NCBI RefSeq assembly: GCF_037935975.1
Contig: NZ_CP149817.1
Coordinates: 1,984,001-2,048,000, forward strand
Direction: 5' to 3'
DNA: 64,000 nucleotides
Source of the DNA: Teredinibacter turnerae
GTDB lineage: Bacteria > Pseudomonadota > Gammaproteobacteria > Pseudomonadales > Cellvibrionaceae
Shown: positions 11,244 to 24,446 of the stretch, piece by piece
How the letters are laid out: each line of letters opens with the position of its first letter
How positions within the stretch are numbered: the first letter of the stretch is position 1
Notes under the pieces: model-generated
Told to the model about the DNA's origin: nothing
The model's input: only the letters and a program-made list of their open reading frames with translations
Databases searched by the model: none
Made by a program: the position numbers and the translations under genes

Positions 11244-12530
11244 ATGCGATTTATTACACTTATCGGGTGTAGAAAAATCTGTGTGATCGTGTTCATTGTG
11301 GCTGGCGGTTTACTACCACCAGTTGGATACGCAAGCACCAACGCCCCGAAAACATTAGTCCAACTCACATTAAAAGATGCGATTGCTCAGACTCTCGCGC
11401 AAAACCCACAGCTATATCAGTACCGATTTGCAAATGACGCTTTAAAAGCTCAAAAACAAACGGGCGCACTGCGCCCCGCAATGGAACTCGAGTTAGAGGT
11501 GGAAAACTTTGCGGGTTCAGGCGCATTTAAAGGACTCGATAATTCCGAAGTCACACTGTCACTTTCTTCCGTTATTGAAATGGGTGGAAAAAGAAAAGCA
11601 CGCATGTCTTTGGTGGATGCTCGAATTCACCAAGCGGAATGGGAACAGCAAGCCTCTACACTGGATCTACTGGGTGAACTGACGGTGAGCTACATCGAGA
11701 GTTTGGCAACCCAAGTCAACATTCAGCTAGCGGAAGAATCTTTGGCACTATCTCAATCATTACTAAAAACTGTCAAAACGCGTTCCAACAAAGGGGCAAC
11801 ACCAGAAGCGGAAGTCATGCGGGCTCAGGCGGCCGTTGCACGCTCTGAAATCCGCCTTGCTGCTTTAGTGGAACGGCTGGAGCGTCAAAAAATACAACTT
11901 GCGCGATTTTGGGGTGATACCACACCCGCTTTTAGTTCTCTGGGGGGAAGCCTATTTGCATTTGGCGCAAGCCAAGAATTTGACCAGCTGTATGCGCGAG
12001 TGAAGACATCACCAGCTATTCAAGTGTTTGCGAGTGAGGCGCGAATCAAAGATGCCGAAGTGACACTGGCACGCGCCGGTAGACGCAGTGATCTGACCTG
12101 GCGTGCGGGTATTAGACGTTTTGAAGAAACTGGCGATTCAGCATTCACCGCTGGGCTCTCTATCCCGTTATTTTCCAAAAAACGAAACAGTGGCGAAGTG
12201 AAGGCTGCCCTAGCAAACCGCAATGCCGTGGATTATGCCCGGCAGGATCTACTCTTGCGTTTGCATGCTCAGCTTTTTGAAGCCTATTCGCTGCGACGGC
12301 AGAGCATTGCGGCCGTGAATAAAACCGAAAGTGAGATTATTCCTGCGCTCGAAAACGCACTCAAACTCACACGTAAAGCCTACGAAAATGGGCGCTATCG
12401 ATACCTGGATTTGATTGCTGCTCAGGAAGAATTACTTGCAACCAAACAAGCACATATCGATGCGGCATCGACAGCACTCATTAGTCAAGCGCTGATAGAA
12501 AATCTGTCCAGTGAATCCCTTAATCAATAA
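11244..12530 (+). CDS. czcC: CzcC-like outer-membrane channel (copy 2)
   Basis: A 428-residue TolC-family outer-membrane factor with a signal peptide of about 30 residues and two OEP helical repeats. It is a close paralogue of the protein at 3225 (shared LTLKDA, SSVIEMGGKRKARMSLVDAR and ENGRYRY segments), with a slightly longer N-terminus. The sequence before the ATG (ttaatttaggatcaagtt) resembles that before copy 1 (ttaatcaggatcatttt), so the leader was duplicated as well. It would be the outer duct of the second CzcCBA pump. The His-rich protein gene follows 48 bases downstream. Confidence 0.92.
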   Translation: MRFITLIGCRKICVIVFIVAGGLLPPVGYASTNAPKTLVQLTLKDAIAQTLAQNPQLYQYRFANDALKAQKQTGALRPAMELELEVENFAGSGAFKGLDNSEVTLSLSSVIEMGGKRKARMSLVDARIHQAEWEQQASTLDLLGELTVSYIESLATQVNIQLAEESLALSQSLLKTVKTRSNKGATPEAEVMRAQAAVARSEIRLAALVERLERQKIQLARFWGDTTPAFSSLGGSLFAFGASQEFDQLYARVKTSPAIQVFASEARIKDAEVTLARAGRRSDLTWRAGIRRFEETGDSAFTAGLSIPLFSKKRNSGEVKAALANRNAVDYARQDLLLRLHAQLFEAYSLRRQSIAAVNKTESEIIPALENALKLTRKAYENGRYRYLDLIAAQEELLATKQAHIDAASTALISQALIENLSSESLNQ

Positions 12531-12578
12531 TTCAATCCATTTTATTCAGGTTTGATCACTATCAGGCCTTAGGAATTT

Positions 12579-12862
12579 ATGACCATGAAAAAATCAATTA
12601 TCACAGCACTCACGACACTAACCGTTGTTTTAAGTAGCTTTGTTTTAAGTACGTATGTTCACGCAGCGGAAGAACACAATCACGACCATCAACACGAAGA
12701 AAGTGGAAACCATAAAAAACACCATGCTGAAGGCGACCACGAGGACCATAAGAACCATGTCGATCACAAAAAGAGTCCCACCAAAGATGATCGCGATGAA
12801 GATCATGACCATAACGATCACGCCGATGACCATGCTAATAAAAAAACAAAGGAGAATAAATA

Positions 12863-12863
<1 letters not shown>
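12579..12863 (+). CDS. Secreted His/Asp-rich metal-binding protein
   Basis: A 94-residue protein made of a signal peptide (cleavage near YVHAA, residue 29-30) and a mature part that is almost only His, Asp, Glu, Lys and Asn, with many HDH, HEDH and DHNDH motifs. Such tails bind Zn, Ni or Cu ions non-specifically, so a periplasmic metal buffer handing ions to the adaptor is the natural guess. Its stop TAA overlaps the ATG of czcB copy 2 (TAATG), and that adaptor begins with the same kind of sequence. Copy 1 of the operon has no such gene. An alternative ATG lies at 12585. Low-complexity composition prevents a family assignment. Confidence 0.75.
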
Positions 12864-17087
<4,224 letters not shown>

Positions 17088-17103
17088 TTTATCAATACGT
17101 CAA

Positions 17104-17140
17104 AAATATCTGGGCGTGCAGGATGCTCACCCAGATATTT
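17104..17140 (+). terminator. Hairpin terminator after czcA copy 2
   Basis: AAATATCTGGG (17104-17114) pairs perfectly with CCCAGATATTT (17130-17140) around a 15-base loop, 16 bases after the czcA stop. The tract after it is T-rich but not a pure T-run. It likely ends the long metal operon. Confidence 0.7.
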
Positions 17141-17176
17141 CTATCTAGTTTCACGATTACAACTGGAGTGTAAATT

Positions 17177-17665
17177 ATGTCTAGTGTCCAAATTCAGATA
17201 ATTATATTACGTCAAACCAATCAAGCCGTGTTGATGAGTCTCAAAGTACTGTCTGTATTAACGGTTTGTATTACCTGCGTGCTCTTTGCTTCCAATCTGT
17301 ATGCAAAATCACAAGAATACTACCGCTGGACGGATAAAGCCGGCGTAACGCATTACGGTTTAAACCCGCCAGAAAATAGTTTGTCAACAAAGATATTAAT
17401 CGACACCCACCAGCCGAAGCTCGAACCGAATAAAAGCGAACTGAAACATACTCAGGACGAACAAGGAGTTGATGAAAATGAAGTTAATAGAATAAAAGCG
17501 CAGAGACAAAAACAGTGTGACGCTGAAAGAGAACGAATCAGTTGGCTTGAAAGAAAAAGATTAAAACGCGTACGAGAAGACGGACGTCTTCGCATACTGA
17601 CTCGTGACGACGTTGCACAAAGACTTGCCGAAGCAAAGAAGCTCATAAGAGAAGCGTGCCAATAG
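17177..17665 (+). CDS. DUF4124-like secreted protein
   Basis: A 162-residue protein. The ATG at 17177 has GGAG 8 bases upstream; an internal ATG at 17234 would give a tidier signal peptide (MSLKVLSVLTVCITCVLFAS). The mature start carries YYRWTDKAGVTHYG, the hallmark of DUF4124, a short beta-motif found in many periplasmic proteins of proteobacteria. The remainder is charged and helical, with a Lys/Arg/Glu-rich region up to the end. The function of DUF4124 is not known. It lies between the czc hairpin and the CDF exporter and may or may not belong to the metal cargo. Confidence 0.75.
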   Translation: MSSVQIQIIILRQTNQAVLMSLKVLSVLTVCITCVLFASNLYAKSQEYYRWTDKAGVTHYGLNPPENSLSTKILIDTHQPKLEPNKSELKHTQDEQGVDENEVNRIKAQRQKQCDAERERISWLERKRLKRVREDGRLRILTRDDVAQRLAEAKKLIREACQ

Positions 17666-17969
17666 ATTTTATCACTTCAGGTAAAACACGGCCTTTTTGA
17701 GATAGTAGTCTTATGTAGAAATGAGAAAAAATAAAAAATAAAAAATATTCAGATTTTCAAGACTAGCGTAGAATTTTCCATCTGAGAATAACAACGCCTC
17801 ATAAAACATTGAGCTACGTTAAGCGGAAAATTCCTTTTAACTAATGTCTCATGATTAAAACGAATACCTCAAACATTTAATAAGAAAATTAAAGACCGAA
17901 GAATATAAGGTAAACAGCTAAATTGCTAAAAGACAATAACGCTGTTCCTAAAGAATTAGGAGGATCTAT
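17666..17969. other. AT-rich intergenic region
   Basis: About 300 bases without a credible gene. The only clear element is an AGGAGG ribosome site at 17958-17963 for the next gene. I saw no MerR-type promoter here, unlike at 1089 and 8621. Confidence 0.5.
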
Positions 17970-18848
17970 ATGCATACACATTCACATAAAGACGATGATA
18001 GCTCACGGCGCATCGGATGGGCTTTTTTTCTCAACGTCGGTTTTACGATCATCGAATTTATTGGGGGCTGGCTGACCAACAGCACCGCAATCATGGCTGA
18101 TGCGGTTCATGACCTAGGGGATAGCTTATCGATTGGTCTCGCTTGGATACTGGGCAAACTGAGCAATAGAGAGTCCACCTCAAAGTTTAGCTACGGCTAT
18201 CGCAGGTTTTCCTTACTGGGCGCACTGATTAATGGAATCGTATTAATTATCGGTTCAATTTGGGTTTTGTCTGAAGCAACCCCCAAACTTTTTAATCCCG
18301 AAATGCCTGTTGTTGAAGGAATGTTCGGCTTAGCTATCCTAGGGGTTACAGTCAACGGTTACGCAGCATTTAAACTATCCAAAGGTAAGTCACTTAATGA
18401 GCAGATGCTGAATTGGCACTTACTGGAAGATGTTCTAGGTTGGGTCGCCGTACTGGTAGTCTCAATCATTTTGATGTTTGTTGAGTGGCCTATACTTGAC
18501 CCGATTCTTTCCACTGCCTTTACGCTTTTTATATTGATCAACGTGCTACGTAATTTATGGGCTACTACTAAACTATTTCTTCAGGCGGCACCAAATGATG
18601 AAACTGCCAATACTATTCGTGAATCACTGCTCAGCTTTGTGGAAGTAAAAGAGATTCATCATCTTCATTTTTGGTCGCTCGACGGGGAGCACCATGTCAT
18701 GACGGCGCACTTAGAGTTGACTAAATTAATCGAACCAACTCGTCAAATCTGGTTAAAAAACGAGATTGCTGACCGCCTATCGGAATTTGGGTTAGAGCAC
18801 ACAACCATCGAGCTGGAATTCCCTAATGAACGCTGTAGGGATCAATAG
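17970..18848 (+). CDS. CDF-family cation efflux transporter
   Basis: A 292-residue cation diffusion facilitator, complete. The N-terminus HTHSHKDD is a short metal-binding tail. Six membrane segments follow, with metal-site motifs DAVHDLGD (44-51) in TM2 and HLLED (150-154) in TM5, then a cytoplasmic C-terminal domain containing HHLHFWSLDGEHHVM, which usually binds Zn ions. This is the CzcD/ZitB group that exports Zn, Co or Cd from cytoplasm to periplasm in exchange for protons, feeding a Czc pump. It begins 7 bases after a strong AGGAGG site. Unlike the CDF genes at 1149 and 10597 it is intact, so it may be the working cytoplasmic exporter of the island. Confidence 0.92.
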   Translation: MHTHSHKDDDSSRRIGWAFFLNVGFTIIEFIGGWLTNSTAIMADAVHDLGDSLSIGLAWILGKLSNRESTSKFSYGYRRFSLLGALINGIVLIIGSIWVLSEATPKLFNPEMPVVEGMFGLAILGVTVNGYAAFKLSKGKSLNEQMLNWHLLEDVLGWVAVLVVSIILMFVEWPILDPILSTAFTLFILINVLRNLWATTKLFLQAAPNDETANTIRESLLSFVEVKEIHHLHFWSLDGEHHVMTAHLELTKLIEPTRQIWLKNEIADRLSEFGLEHTTIELEFPNERCRDQ

Positions 18849-18905
18849 ACCCGTGATTTATCAAAAGTGTACCGTGCAAGCGGAAGTTTTGTACAATTTA
18901 CAGCT

Positions 18906-18938
18906 TAACGTTAAATAACTCTTGATTATTTAATGTTA
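18906..18938. promoter_or_regulatory. Candidate tyrosine-recombinase core site (rst-like)
   Basis: Two 13-base arms face each other around the 7-base spacer CTCTTGA (18919-18925): TAACGTTAAATAA (18906-18918) and TTATTTAATGTTA (18926-18938), with 12 of 13 positions paired. Arms of 11-13 bases and a 6-8 base spacer are what Cre/Xer-like recombinases bind and cut. It lies about 90 bases before the TnpT-like gene, where the resolution site rst lies in Tn4651-type elements. AGCTTA and TAAGCT lie further out on either side. It could also be only an operator. Confidence 0.45.
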
Positions 18939-18977
18939 GATATAAGCTATTCAGCCACAACATTCTGGTATAAAATA

Positions 18978-19008
18978 GTACGTATATACATGGTATGTAA
19001 TACAGTAC
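18978..19008. promoter_or_regulatory. Dyad upstream of the KfrA/TnpT-like gene
   Basis: GTAC at 18978-18981 and 19005-19008 flank an imperfect palindrome centred on ATACAT-GGT-ATGTAA. It sits 22 bases before the ATG at 19031 and just after a TATAAA box (18969-18974). KfrA-type proteins bind their own promoters, so autoregulation is plausible; it could equally be an accessory site for recombination. Confidence 0.4.
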
Positions 19009-19030
19009 GAAATATACAGAGAGGTGAAAC

Positions 19031-20032
19031 ATGGCAAGAGGCGGCGTCAACAAAGCACTGGTATCCAAAGCGCGTGAAACCCTGGTCAGTCGAGGCGAAA
19101 ACCCGTCCATTGACGCCATTCGCGTGGAGCTTGGAAATACTGGCTCCAAGTCCACCATCCATCGATACCTACGAGAGATAGAGGAAGAGGCTTCGGCCCG
19201 GCTCGATGACGAAGCATTGCTCAGCCAGCCGATTAAGGAGCTCATTGGCCGTTTGGCCTCGGCACTGAAACAGGAAGCCCAAGCCGTAATTGATGAAAGT
19301 CAGTCCAAACATAAGCACCAAGTGCAGTCGCTTACAAGCCGAATTCAAGAACTCGAAGGCTCGCTTGCCATTATCAATAAAATATCCTCAGATAAAGAGA
19401 ACGAATTACAAAGTGCACTCACTGACCTGAAGGAGAGCAAAGCCTGCGAAGCAGCGCTCAAGGCAAAAGAAGCCAAAGCCGCTCAAACCGAAGAAAAACT
19501 TCGGGAGCTGTTAGCTGAAAAGCAAACCCAAATCGAGTCACTGGAAGAGAAACATCGTCATAGTCGAGAAGCGATGGAGCACTATCGCCAGTCGGTAAAA
19601 GAACAGCGTGACCAGGATCAACGAAAGCATGAGCAACACAGCCAGCAGCTTCAATCCGAAATTCGCGCCCTAAATCAAACTCTTTCCGTTAAGCAATCCG
19701 ATATCACACAGCTCAACAAGGACAACGGGCGACTCGCGGCCGAGCTTGGTTCCATACAGAAAACAACTGCAAAACTGGAAGCCGAGCAGCGCAAACTTAC
19801 AGCGAGTTTGGATTCAAAAACAGAAGAAGCTAACACACTTATCACCAAACTTTCAGAACTGAAAGTCGAGTCGGATGAGCTTAATCAACTAAAGAAACTG
19901 AATGAAGAGCTGCAAGCCTGGAAGGCCGAGGCGTCGGTATCGATTGGCAAGCTGGAAGCAGAAATTTCAATCAAGACGGATATGATGAATCGTTTGCTCG
20001 AGGAGAAAAAGGCTGCGCCAGAGGCACGGTAA
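19031..20032 (+). CDS. KfrA_N-domain coiled-coil DNA-binding protein (TnpT-like)
   Basis: 333 residues. Residues 1-60 form the KfrA-type DNA-binding domain (GGVNKALVSKARETL, then ELGNTGSKSTIHRYL); the remainder is one long coiled coil rich in Glu, Lys, Gln and Leu. The size and layout fit TnpT of Tn4651-type transposons (about 330 residues as I recall), which helps the TnpS recombinase at the rst site. The plasmid protein KfrA has the same architecture. Here it points right while the TnpS-like gene at 1-645 points left, matching the divergent tnpS/tnpT arrangement, except that the metal cargo lies between them. GAGAGG precedes the ATG. The TnpT reading rests on this pairing; the domain call is firm. 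Confidence 0.85.
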   Translation: MARGGVNKALVSKARETLVSRGENPSIDAIRVELGNTGSKSTIHRYLREIEEEASARLDDEALLSQPIKELIGRLASALKQEAQAVIDESQSKHKHQVQSLTSRIQELEGSLAIINKISSDKENELQSALTDLKESKACEAALKAKEAKAAQTEEKLRELLAEKQTQIESLEEKHRHSREAMEHYRQSVKEQRDQDQRKHEQHSQQLQSEIRALNQTLSVKQSDITQLNKDNGRLAAELGSIQKTTAKLEAEQRKLTASLDSKTEEANTLITKLSELKVESDELNQLKKLNEELQAWKAEASVSIGKLEAEISIKTDMMNRLLEEKKAAPEAR

Positions 20033-20266
20033 GAAAAAAAGTGCGGCAAAACATGGATGAGCTGCTGCTCTCAGGCTGTAAACGAGTATTTATATTAAAA
20101 ACAAAGGGTTAGGTTAATTTTGGCGAATTTTTCCAGAATGCCGGCCGACCCTCGGGTAGCTATGCATAAGCGCCTAAGCCATAATAATTTCACATACGCT
20201 TTAGTATTCGACATAGGCTGTCAAACCCGCTAAACTATGGATATCCAAATGTCATAGGTATTTAGC

Positions 20267-21511
20267 GTGGCCGCCAACACTCCCAAACCCGTCGCCTTGT
20301 TTCCAGCATATTCAGAGCTTAAGCCTTTAGCGTTTGATGAATACCAGGACCTTAAAAAGTTCATAGATTCTGGAGAATCCTGGTGGCAAACCCACTGGGC
20401 CTGGGGTCGAGAATTCCTAAGCTACATTGGGCGAAACAAGTCTGAACACACATTCACGCGGTTCAGGAATGAAACCGAACGGTTTCTGTTGTGGGTTTTC
20501 CTGTTCAAAGCCAAACCCATGGAGCAACTGCGTAAGGCAGACATCCTTGAATACGCAGACTTTTGCTGGCAACCACCGGTATCCTGGATATGCACCGCAA
20601 ATCATGAAAAGTTCGTTTTTCGTAACGGGCACTACACACAGAATCCCTTGTGGGCACCGTACAAGCTACAACTGCCAAAACAGGTTGCAAATCGAACGCC
20701 AGATAAAAAGAAGTATCGTCCATCACAACAAACGCTAACGGCCATGTTTACCGGTGTTATTGCGTTCTACAAATACTTAATGAACGAAGAGTTTCTTTAC
20801 GGTAATCCAGCGCAAATAGCAAAAGCTGACTGTCGACACTTCATTAAAGATGCACAAGTAAAAGAAGTTCGTCGTTTATCTGAATCTCAATGGCAATATG
20901 TGTTTAACGTAGCATTAGAGCTTGCCAACCAAGACAGGGTTTACGAGCGTAGTTTGTTCGTTATTACCGCACTCAAAACGCTATTTTTACGGATTTCAGA
21001 GCTATCCGAGCGCGCCAATTGGACACCGGTAATGAGCCATTTTTGGCAAGATTCCGAAGGAAATTGGTGGTTAAAAATATTTGGGAAAGGCCGGAAAATT
21101 CGCGATATCACGGTGCCGAGCAGCTTCATATCCTATTTAAAACGCTATAGAGAGTATCGTGGCTTAAGCCCACTGCCATCTGTTGGTGAAAACGACCCTA
21201 TAGTCGAAAAGATTCGTGGGCAAGGCGGTATGACGGCAAGGCAACTGACTCGTATCGTTCAACAAGTTTTGGATCAGGCCTACGACCAAATGAAGGATGC
21301 TGAAGGAGAAGACAAAGCCAGGAAATTGAAAGAAGCTTCAACGCACTGGCTTAGGCACACTGGAGCAAGCATGGAAATTGAGCGCGGTCGCGCGCTGAAA
21401 GATCTTTCGGAAGATCTTGGCCATTCAAGTATGGCAACAACTGACACAGTCTACGTACAAACCGAGAATCGTGTCCGTGCCGAAAGCGGGAAAAATAGGA
21501 AAGTAAATTGA
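20267..21511 (+). CDS. Tyrosine recombinase / integrase
   Basis: A 414-residue complete phage-type integrase starting at GTG. The N-terminal core-binding domain spans about 20-190. In the catalytic domain the first Arg is in FLRISELS, a Lys lies in FGKGRKIRD, and the C-terminal boxes are HWLRHTG (His-x-x-Arg), GHSSM and the nucleophile Tyr in DTVYVQ. It is not similar in detail to the TnpS-like protein at the left edge. It follows the KfrA-like gene by 234 bases in the same direction and is the last gene before the disrupted chemoreceptor, so it may have catalysed the insertion of this end of the island. Its attachment site cannot be read with one border missing. Confidence 0.9.
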   Translation: MAANTPKPVALFPAYSELKPLAFDEYQDLKKFIDSGESWWQTHWAWGREFLSYIGRNKSEHTFTRFRNETERFLLWVFLFKAKPMEQLRKADILEYADFCWQPPVSWICTANHEKFVFRNGHYTQNPLWAPYKLQLPKQVANRTPDKKKYRPSQQTLTAMFTGVIAFYKYLMNEEFLYGNPAQIAKADCRHFIKDAQVKEVRRLSESQWQYVFNVALELANQDRVYERSLFVITALKTLFLRISELSERANWTPVMSHFWQDSEGNWWLKIFGKGRKIRDITVPSSFISYLKRYREYRGLSPLPSVGENDPIVEKIRGQGGMTARQLTRIVQQVLDQAYDQMKDAEGEDKARKLKEASTHWLRHTGASMEIERGRALKDLSEDLGHSSMATTDTVYVQTENRVRAESGKNRKVN

Positions 21512-21833
21512 TGACTTGCTGCTCTCAAGCTCTGTAGGCTATTTACTCTTATTGCTGGCCGCCTCTGGCGCTTCACAGACTCCATTACTTGTTTTAAGAC
21601 AGGAGGAGCTCATATCCGGTCGAACGAAATCTTAGCCAGCCAGCCTAAGCAACGCAAATAAAAATGCTTTTGGAGACTGGAAATCGAGAATACGGTTTGT
21701 ATACAAGATGTTTCACGGAGAAAAGTGGCTGAAATTGGTGGAGCTATGAAAATTGAAAATATTGCTTGAATTCAATGGGTTATGAGGCATTTCAAGGTTT
21801 CACAAGCTGTTTCACGAGATAAAAATGCCATTT
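21512..21833. other. Island border region, no gene
   Basis: About 320 bases with no credible gene between the integrase and the broken chemoreceptor. Three copies of GTTTCAC occur (near 21710, 21798 and 21809), which could be integrase arm sites. At 21820-21836 there is a 17-base palindrome, TAAAAATG then C then CATTTTTA, overlapping the chemoreceptor stop. This is the probable right junction of the island. Confidence 0.5.
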
Positions 21834-22541
21834 TTACTCAGTACCCCTATTTGAAATATCTGCTGTTGAGGCGTTAGTGTTGCTGACAGTCTCGCTTGTT
21901 TCACTGATACAGGTGGCGACAAATGTCGTTTTGTTGGCGATGGTGTGGATCAGCTCTGATATTTCTTCCGAGGCTTGGGCAGATTTTTTGGCCAGGTTAC
22001 GCACCTCGTCAGCCACCACCGCGAAGCCACGACCTTGTTCGCCTGCGCGAGCAGCCTCAATTGCCGCATTAAGTGCGAGCAGGTTGGTTTGGTCGGAAAT
22101 GGCACGAATCTGCTCAACGAAGCTGTTGATCTGCGCCCCGACAGCGGTGAGTTCGGTAACGCCTTTGGTAACTCTTACTGTTTTTTCATCAATGGTTTGC
22201 AGCGCGTGGGTAATGCCGTTAAGAATCGATTTAATCTGCTGATAATTAACCGATGATTCCGCCAGTTTGCGCCTTTGGTCTTGAGCGGAATTTGTCGTCT
22301 CAGACATGCTGTAACGAACCAGGTCGAGCGCCATGGAACTGCCAATCCACATGTTGCGCAATCGCTCTTGCTCGTTGTGGGCTTTCTCGAGATTAACTAG
22401 CCGCATATCCGCGACGACTTTAATTTTTTTGTACAGCTCAATATCTTTGCGCAGTTTGGCATTTTCCTGGCGCAACTTTTCAAGCTCCGAGTCGCTGTGG
22501 CTCGACGGCCGGGATAAAAGTGCATTGAGGAAATTGAGCAT
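21834..22541 (-). CDS. Methyl-accepting chemotaxis signalling protein, truncated 3' end
   Basis: About 235 residues from the ATG at 22541 ([11 protein letters not shown]); an upstream in-frame ATG at 22595 would add 18. No membrane segment is present, so it is a cytoplasmic chemoreceptor. After a coiled coil it contains the signalling hairpin ([20 protein letters not shown], then [18 protein letters not shown]), which contacts CheA and CheW. Relatives continue well past this point, often into a CZB zinc-binding domain. Here the return helix stops after [10 protein letters not shown], at the palindrome and next to the island integrase. I infer that the island cut off the 3' part. It probably no longer signals normally. 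Confidence 0.8.
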   Translation of the reverse strand: MLNFLNALLSRPSSHSDSELEKLRQENAKLRKDIELYKKIKVVADMRLVNLEKAHNEQERLRNMWIGSSMALDLVRYSMSETTNSAQDQRRKLAESSVNYQQIKSILNGITHALQTIDEKTVRVTKGVTELTAVGAQINSFVEQIRAISDQTNLLALNAAIEAARAGEQGRGFAVVADEVRNLAKKSAQASEEISELIHTIANKTTFVATCISETSETVSNTNASTADISNRGTE

Positions 22542-22604
22542 GATCTGTCGCCTGAGAGGGTCTTTTTCGAGTATAGCAAAGCCCTCTGACGCCACGAGCC
22601 TGGA

Positions 22605-24332
22605 TCAGCGTCTATGGAATAACATCGTCAGCGCCAGGGCCCAGCCTGCGGCAGCAAGCAGTTGCCATACCCGCAGAGGGTTGCGCTGCAACAAGGGTTT
22701 TTGGCTGGGGGTGAGCCAAGCGGTATTTGGCCGCTGCATATCCAGTAGCCATTCCGAGAGTGCGTCGTAGCGTTGCTCTGGCTGAATGCTCAGGGCTTTT
22801 TCCAGCGCTTTGTCCAGCCAGTAGGGTACCAAGGGATTATGGTTGGCGGCCGGGATATAACGGAGTTTGGTAAAGGTCTTTAGCGTGTTGGCTTGTGTGT
22901 ACTTATCGCCATAGGGCAGTTTGCCGGTCAGCATTTCGTATACCAGAACGGCGAGGGAAAACTGGTCGCTGCGGTGGCCAATCGTGCCACCAAAACGGTA
23001 TTCGGGGGCGGAGTAACTCAGCGTTCCCAGAGGAAATTCGCGCTGAAATGCGGAGCGAATTTCGTGGATGCCGGCAACCCAGCAGGAACCAAAATCCACA
23101 ATGATGGCGCCGTTGGCACCGACCACAATATTGCCGGGTTTGATGTCCTGATGCAGTGTGTCTTTGCGATGAAATGCCCGAATGCCTTTGATTATTTGCT
23201 CAATCAACTCAATAGCATCGGGTATTGCGAAGGGTGCGCGCTGCTGAATTAGCTGTTCCAGGGTCGGCCCGGGGATGAACTCGGTCAGGTAATAAAGTGC
23301 GTTGCGGGAGCCCGGCGGGGTGACGACTCTGGCGACGTGGGCGTTATGGATTCGGGAGCCAATCCAGGATTCCAATACAAAGCGTTCAATGTACGCAAGG
23401 TCGTCTGAATAGTTAACCGAAGGTGTTTTCATCACCAGCGACTGGCCGGTACTGGTGCGCACCTTATACACTTGGCTGCGTTCGGACTCATACAACACCT
23501 TGTCCACTTGCAGGCCGTCCAGCGTTTGTCCTGGCGAAAGTAACGGCGGAAAGGGGAGTCGCGAAAGCACCGTTACTGCGTCATCCTGGCTCGGCGTTCC
23601 TGTCTGTTCAATACGCGCGACCTGTACACTGATATTGTCCTGGCTGTTGTGTGCGAGCGCTTCTGCGACCAGCGCGTCTACCAAGGCCTGGGGGGATATC
23701 TCAGCGCTACGGGCGAGGGTGCTGAATCGCGCCGGTGGTACGGCGTCGTGAATACCATCGGTGGAAAGAATAAACAGGTCGCCTGGTTGCAGTTCATCGC
23801 TGAACATGTCCACTTCTACGGCGGTATCCGCGCCGAGGGCGCGACTCAAATAGGTGGTGTTGCGGTCAATTTTTTGTGTGTGATCGCGCGTAAGCTGTTC
23901 CAGCAGACCGTCGCGTACGCGGTAGATCCGGCTGTCGCCAACGTGGAAGCTAAACACCTTATCGCCCTTAAGAACCAGCGCGCTAAATGTGGTGAGGTAG
24001 CCTTCGTCCCGAATACTGTTACGACTTTGACCCCAAAGGTATTGATTGAGCGAGCGAATCACCTGCATGGCTGACTGCTGAGTGCGCCAGGTATCCGGCG
24101 TTGCGTAATAGTCGGTGAGAAATCCACTGACAGCAGCCTGACTGGCTTGCCGCGCTGCTGCGCTGGAACTGACGCCGTCGGCGATTGCCAGCGCAATCCC
24201 TTTAGTGGCGAGCAGTGCTGTTTGCTCTGGCGCAGGAATCCGGGCGCCCAACGTGTCCTGGTTTTCGGGCTTGCGGCCCCGGTCGCTGAATTGCGCGAGG
24301 GTAATGTCCAAACGGGATAACAGGTGATTCAT
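22605..24332 (-). CDS. Bifunctional PP2C phosphatase - Ser/Thr protein kinase
   Basis: A 575-residue fusion. Residues 8-240 are a PP2C-type phosphatase with metal-site motifs NQD (24-26), ADGV (51-54), GDSRIYR (132-138) and TDG (191-193). Residues 268-540 are a Hanks-type kinase: lysine K302 in LVMKTP, catalytic loop HQDIKPGN (D396) and DFG (413-415). A single membrane helix near 551-570 (LLAAAGWALALTMLF) ends the chain, so the enzyme faces the cytoplasm. In related bacteria such fusions sit beside nitrate-transport genes, as here with narK 114 bases upstream on the same strand, and may adjust nitrate assimilation by reversible phosphorylation. Substrates are unknown. Confidence 0.92.
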   Translation of the reverse strand: MNHLLSRLDITLAQFSDRGRKPENQDTLGARIPAPEQTALLATKGIALAIADGVSSSAAARQASQAAVSGFLTDYYATPDTWRTQQSAMQVIRSLNQYLWGQSRNSIRDEGYLTTFSALVLKGDKVFSFHVGDSRIYRVRDGLLEQLTRDHTQKIDRNTTYLSRALGADTAVEVDMFSDELQPGDLFILSTDGIHDAVPPARFSTLARSAEISPQALVDALVAEALAHNSQDNISVQVARIEQTGTPSQDDAVTVLSRLPFPPLLSPGQTLDGLQVDKVLYESERSQVYKVRTSTGQSLVMKTPSVNYSDDLAYIERFVLESWIGSRIHNAHVARVVTPPGSRNALYYLTEFIPGPTLEQLIQQRAPFAIPDAIELIEQIIKGIRAFHRKDTLHQDIKPGNIVVGANGAIIVDFGSCWVAGIHEIRSAFQREFPLGTLSYSAPEYRFGGTIGHRSDQFSLAVLVYEMLTGKLPYGDKYTQANTLKTFTKLRYIPAANHNPLVPYWLDKALEKALSIQPEQRYDALSEWLLDMQRPNTAWLTPSQKPLLQRNPLRVWQLLAAAGWALALTMLFHRR

Positions 24333-24398
24333 GTGGGCCTTTCAGAGCACCAAATTATATTGGCTCATGTAGCCAAATAGATGGGGCAATCAATGTAT

Positions 24399-24420
24399 AA
24401 CAGCCCCGGAGGGGGCTGTT
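24399..24420 (-). terminator. Hairpin between narK and the kinase gene
   Basis: AACAGCCCC (24399-24407) pairs perfectly with GGGGCTGTT (24412-24420) around a 4-base loop, 27 bases after the narK stop on the minus strand. Few T residues follow, so it may attenuate rather than stop transcription into the kinase gene. Confidence 0.6.
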
Positions 24421-24446
24421 ATGTATGGGGCTGTATCGAATAAAGT

